A DNA stretch of 13,881 bases from Phycisphaerales bacterium UBA3158. Lineage in GTDB: Bacteria > Planctomycetota > Phycisphaerae > Phycisphaerales > SM1A02. Positions 13,142 through 13,881 of this stretch are shown piece by piece (position 1 is the first letter of the stretch; the number at the start of each line of letters is the position of its first letter). Position numbers and translations under genes: made by a program. The notes beneath the pieces are model-generated. The model had not been told where the DNA came from. It worked only from the letters and a program-made list of their open reading frames with translations, and did no database searches. The stretch is taken from assembly GCA_002364555.1 (NCBI GenBank), contig DEYM01000063.1, forward strand, positions 37,957 to 51,837, given 5' to 3'.

Positions 13142-13753
13142 ATGCTTCTACTGATCGACAACTATGACTCCTTCACATGGAATCTGGTCCATGGAATGGG
13201 TGTCGTGGATCCTGATCTCACCATGGAAGTCAGGCGAAACGATCAGATAGGTCTCGAAGAGGCGGAGGCGATGAACCCGACTCATCTCGTCATCTCGCCA
13301 GGGCCCTGCACGCCCGAAGAGACAGGTGTCTGCCGTGATCTCATCAGGCACTTCACCGGTCGCATCCCCATTCTGGGTGTCTGTCTTGGTCATCAATCCA
13401 TCGCCGACGTCCATGGAATGGAAGTCGTTCAGCATGATCATCCGATGCATGGCAAGACCTCGTTGATCCACCATGACGGTCGAGGTCTCTACGAGGGTCT
13501 GCCCAATCCATTCCAGGCGACCAGGTACCACTCGCTGGTGGTTCGACGTGACAGTCTCCAACCAGATATGGAAGTCAGTTCCTGGACGGAGGAGGGTGAC
13601 ATCATGGGGCTTCGTTGGCGAGCTGGAATGCCCTCTGGAGACAAGGCCCCGTTGGTCGGTGTGCAGTTCCATCCCGAGAGCTTCCTGACGACCAGAGGCT
13701 CCACACTGCTGGGGAATTTTCTCCAGTTCGGCAATCAGGCGATCACTGGATGA
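13142..13753 (+). CDS. pabA: Class I glutamine amidotransferase subunit (PabA/TrpG)
   Basis: This subunit hydrolyses glutamine and channels ammonia to chorismate for anthranilate (TrpE partner) or aminodeoxychorismate (PabB partner). The 203-residue protein has LLIDNYDSFTWNLV (3-16), ISPGPCTPEETG (51-62), the nucleophile elbow GVCLGHQ (79-85) with Cys81, RYHSLVV (128-134) and VQFHPES (174-180) with His177 and Glu179 completing the catalytic triad. Sequence alone does not separate PabA from TrpG, and many bacteria use one subunit for both. No trpE or pabB is present in the window, and the frame closes 128 nt before the right edge. It lacks a Shine-Dalgarno and may be leaderless. Confidence 0.92.
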   Translation: MLLLIDNYDSFTWNLVHGMGVVDPDLTMEVRRNDQIGLEEAEAMNPTHLVISPGPCTPEETGVCRDLIRHFTGRIPILGVCLGHQSIADVHGMEVVQHDHPMHGKTSLIHHDGRGLYEGLPNPFQATRYHSLVVRRDSLQPDMEVSSWTEEGDIMGLRWRAGMPSGDKAPLVGVQFHPESFLTTRGSTLLGNFLQFGNQAITG

Positions 13754-13881
13754 TGAGGGAGTAGCCTCCTCTTGGAACGATTTGCTCAAGAGCAATTTGT
13801 TCAAGCGAATTCAGTTCAGCTCGCTTCATTCAGGTGATTCAGGCCGGTTTCGCAAGAATCGGAAGACTGTTTGTCTGACTA
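13754..13881. other. Right-edge stretch without a supportable gene
   Basis: The stretch contains three ATTCAG copies (13809-13814, 13828-13833, 13837-13842) and a 6-bp inverted pair, AAGCGA (13803-13808) with TCGCTT (13821-13826). Two short minus-strand frames are open from the right edge, for about 13 and 17 codons, and could be the end of a convergent gene, but they are too short to call. Confidence 0.4.
13782..13800 (+). terminator. Weak hairpin downstream of pabA/trpG
   Basis: TTGCT (13782-13786) and AGCAA (13791-13795) pair around CAAG, and TTTGT follows. The stem is short and AT-rich, so termination is possible but weak. A second small stem, GGAG/CTCC around TAGC, lies just after the stop codon. 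Confidence 0.25.

Noticed and set aside
12883..13161. Long antisense frames over the DUF1444-like gene, and similar ones over mcsB, purH and pabA/trpG
   Set aside because: These are opposite-strand frames of well-supported genes, have no ribosome-binding sites and give proteins without family patterns.
13839..13881. Possible C-terminal end of a minus-strand gene entering from the right edge
   Set aside because: Two frames are open for only about 13-17 codons, too short to show coding or identity.

Overview
The window reads as ordinary chromosomal DNA from a Gram-negative bacterium, most likely a planctomycete of the Phycisphaerae type. This is an inference. It rests on a DUF1570-type HExxH protein (a family common in Planctomycetes), a full KDO-8-phosphate synthase (an LPS sugar enzyme), lipoboxes on two exported proteins, a McsA-McsB pair outside a Firmicutes ctsR-mcsA-mcsB-clpC setting, and a scattered layout in which single housekeeping genes (nuoB, ribE, purH, pabA/trpG) sit apart from their usual partners. 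I see no tRNA, rRNA, insertion sequence, phage gene, CRISPR array or origin.

Layout. 1-173 (-): 5' end of an S4-domain pseudouridine synthase that runs off the left edge. 329-1716 (+): a three-helix membrane protein and a YihY/BrkB membrane protein. 1736-2917 (-): exported DUF1570-like putative metalloprotease, with an 8-bp dyad just upstream of its ribosome-binding site. 3111-3485 (+): short STAS protein. 3573-4142 (+): lone nuoB. 4164-7000 (-): beta-propeller lipoprotein, then purH. 7147-7779 (+): ribE, overlapping by 41 nt the tail of the minus-strand pair gluQ-like then DUF192 lipoprotein (7739-9207). 9305-9580 (+): pterin-4a-carbinolamine dehydratase. 9584-12080 (-): kdsA, mcsA, mcsB. 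12299-13090 (+): DUF1444-like protein. 13142-13753 (+): glutamine amidotransferase PabA/TrpG. The last 128 nt hold no supportable gene.

Function. Most genes are core metabolism: purine (purH), riboflavin (ribE), folate/tryptophan (pabA/trpG), pterin recycling (phhB), respiratory complex I (nuoB), LPS (kdsA) and tRNA modification (gluQ). The least routine genes are McsA and McsB, a zinc-finger adaptor and a protein-arginine kinase that act together in protein quality control. All cysteine/histidine ligands and the active-site Cys are present.

The most interesting signals are regulatory. Most genes have a clear Shine-Dalgarno sequence. Four lack one (ribE, gluQ, kdsA, pabA/trpG), and each of these has a TAnnnT hexamer just upstream of its ATG, in three cases at exactly 6 nt. 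This is the spacing expected if transcription starts at the A of ATG (leaderless mRNA). In front of the DUF1444-like gene, an 18-bp near-perfect palindrome lies just past a TATAAG box, with a third copy of the half-site upstream, which looks like an operator. I found no clearly new multi-gene system.
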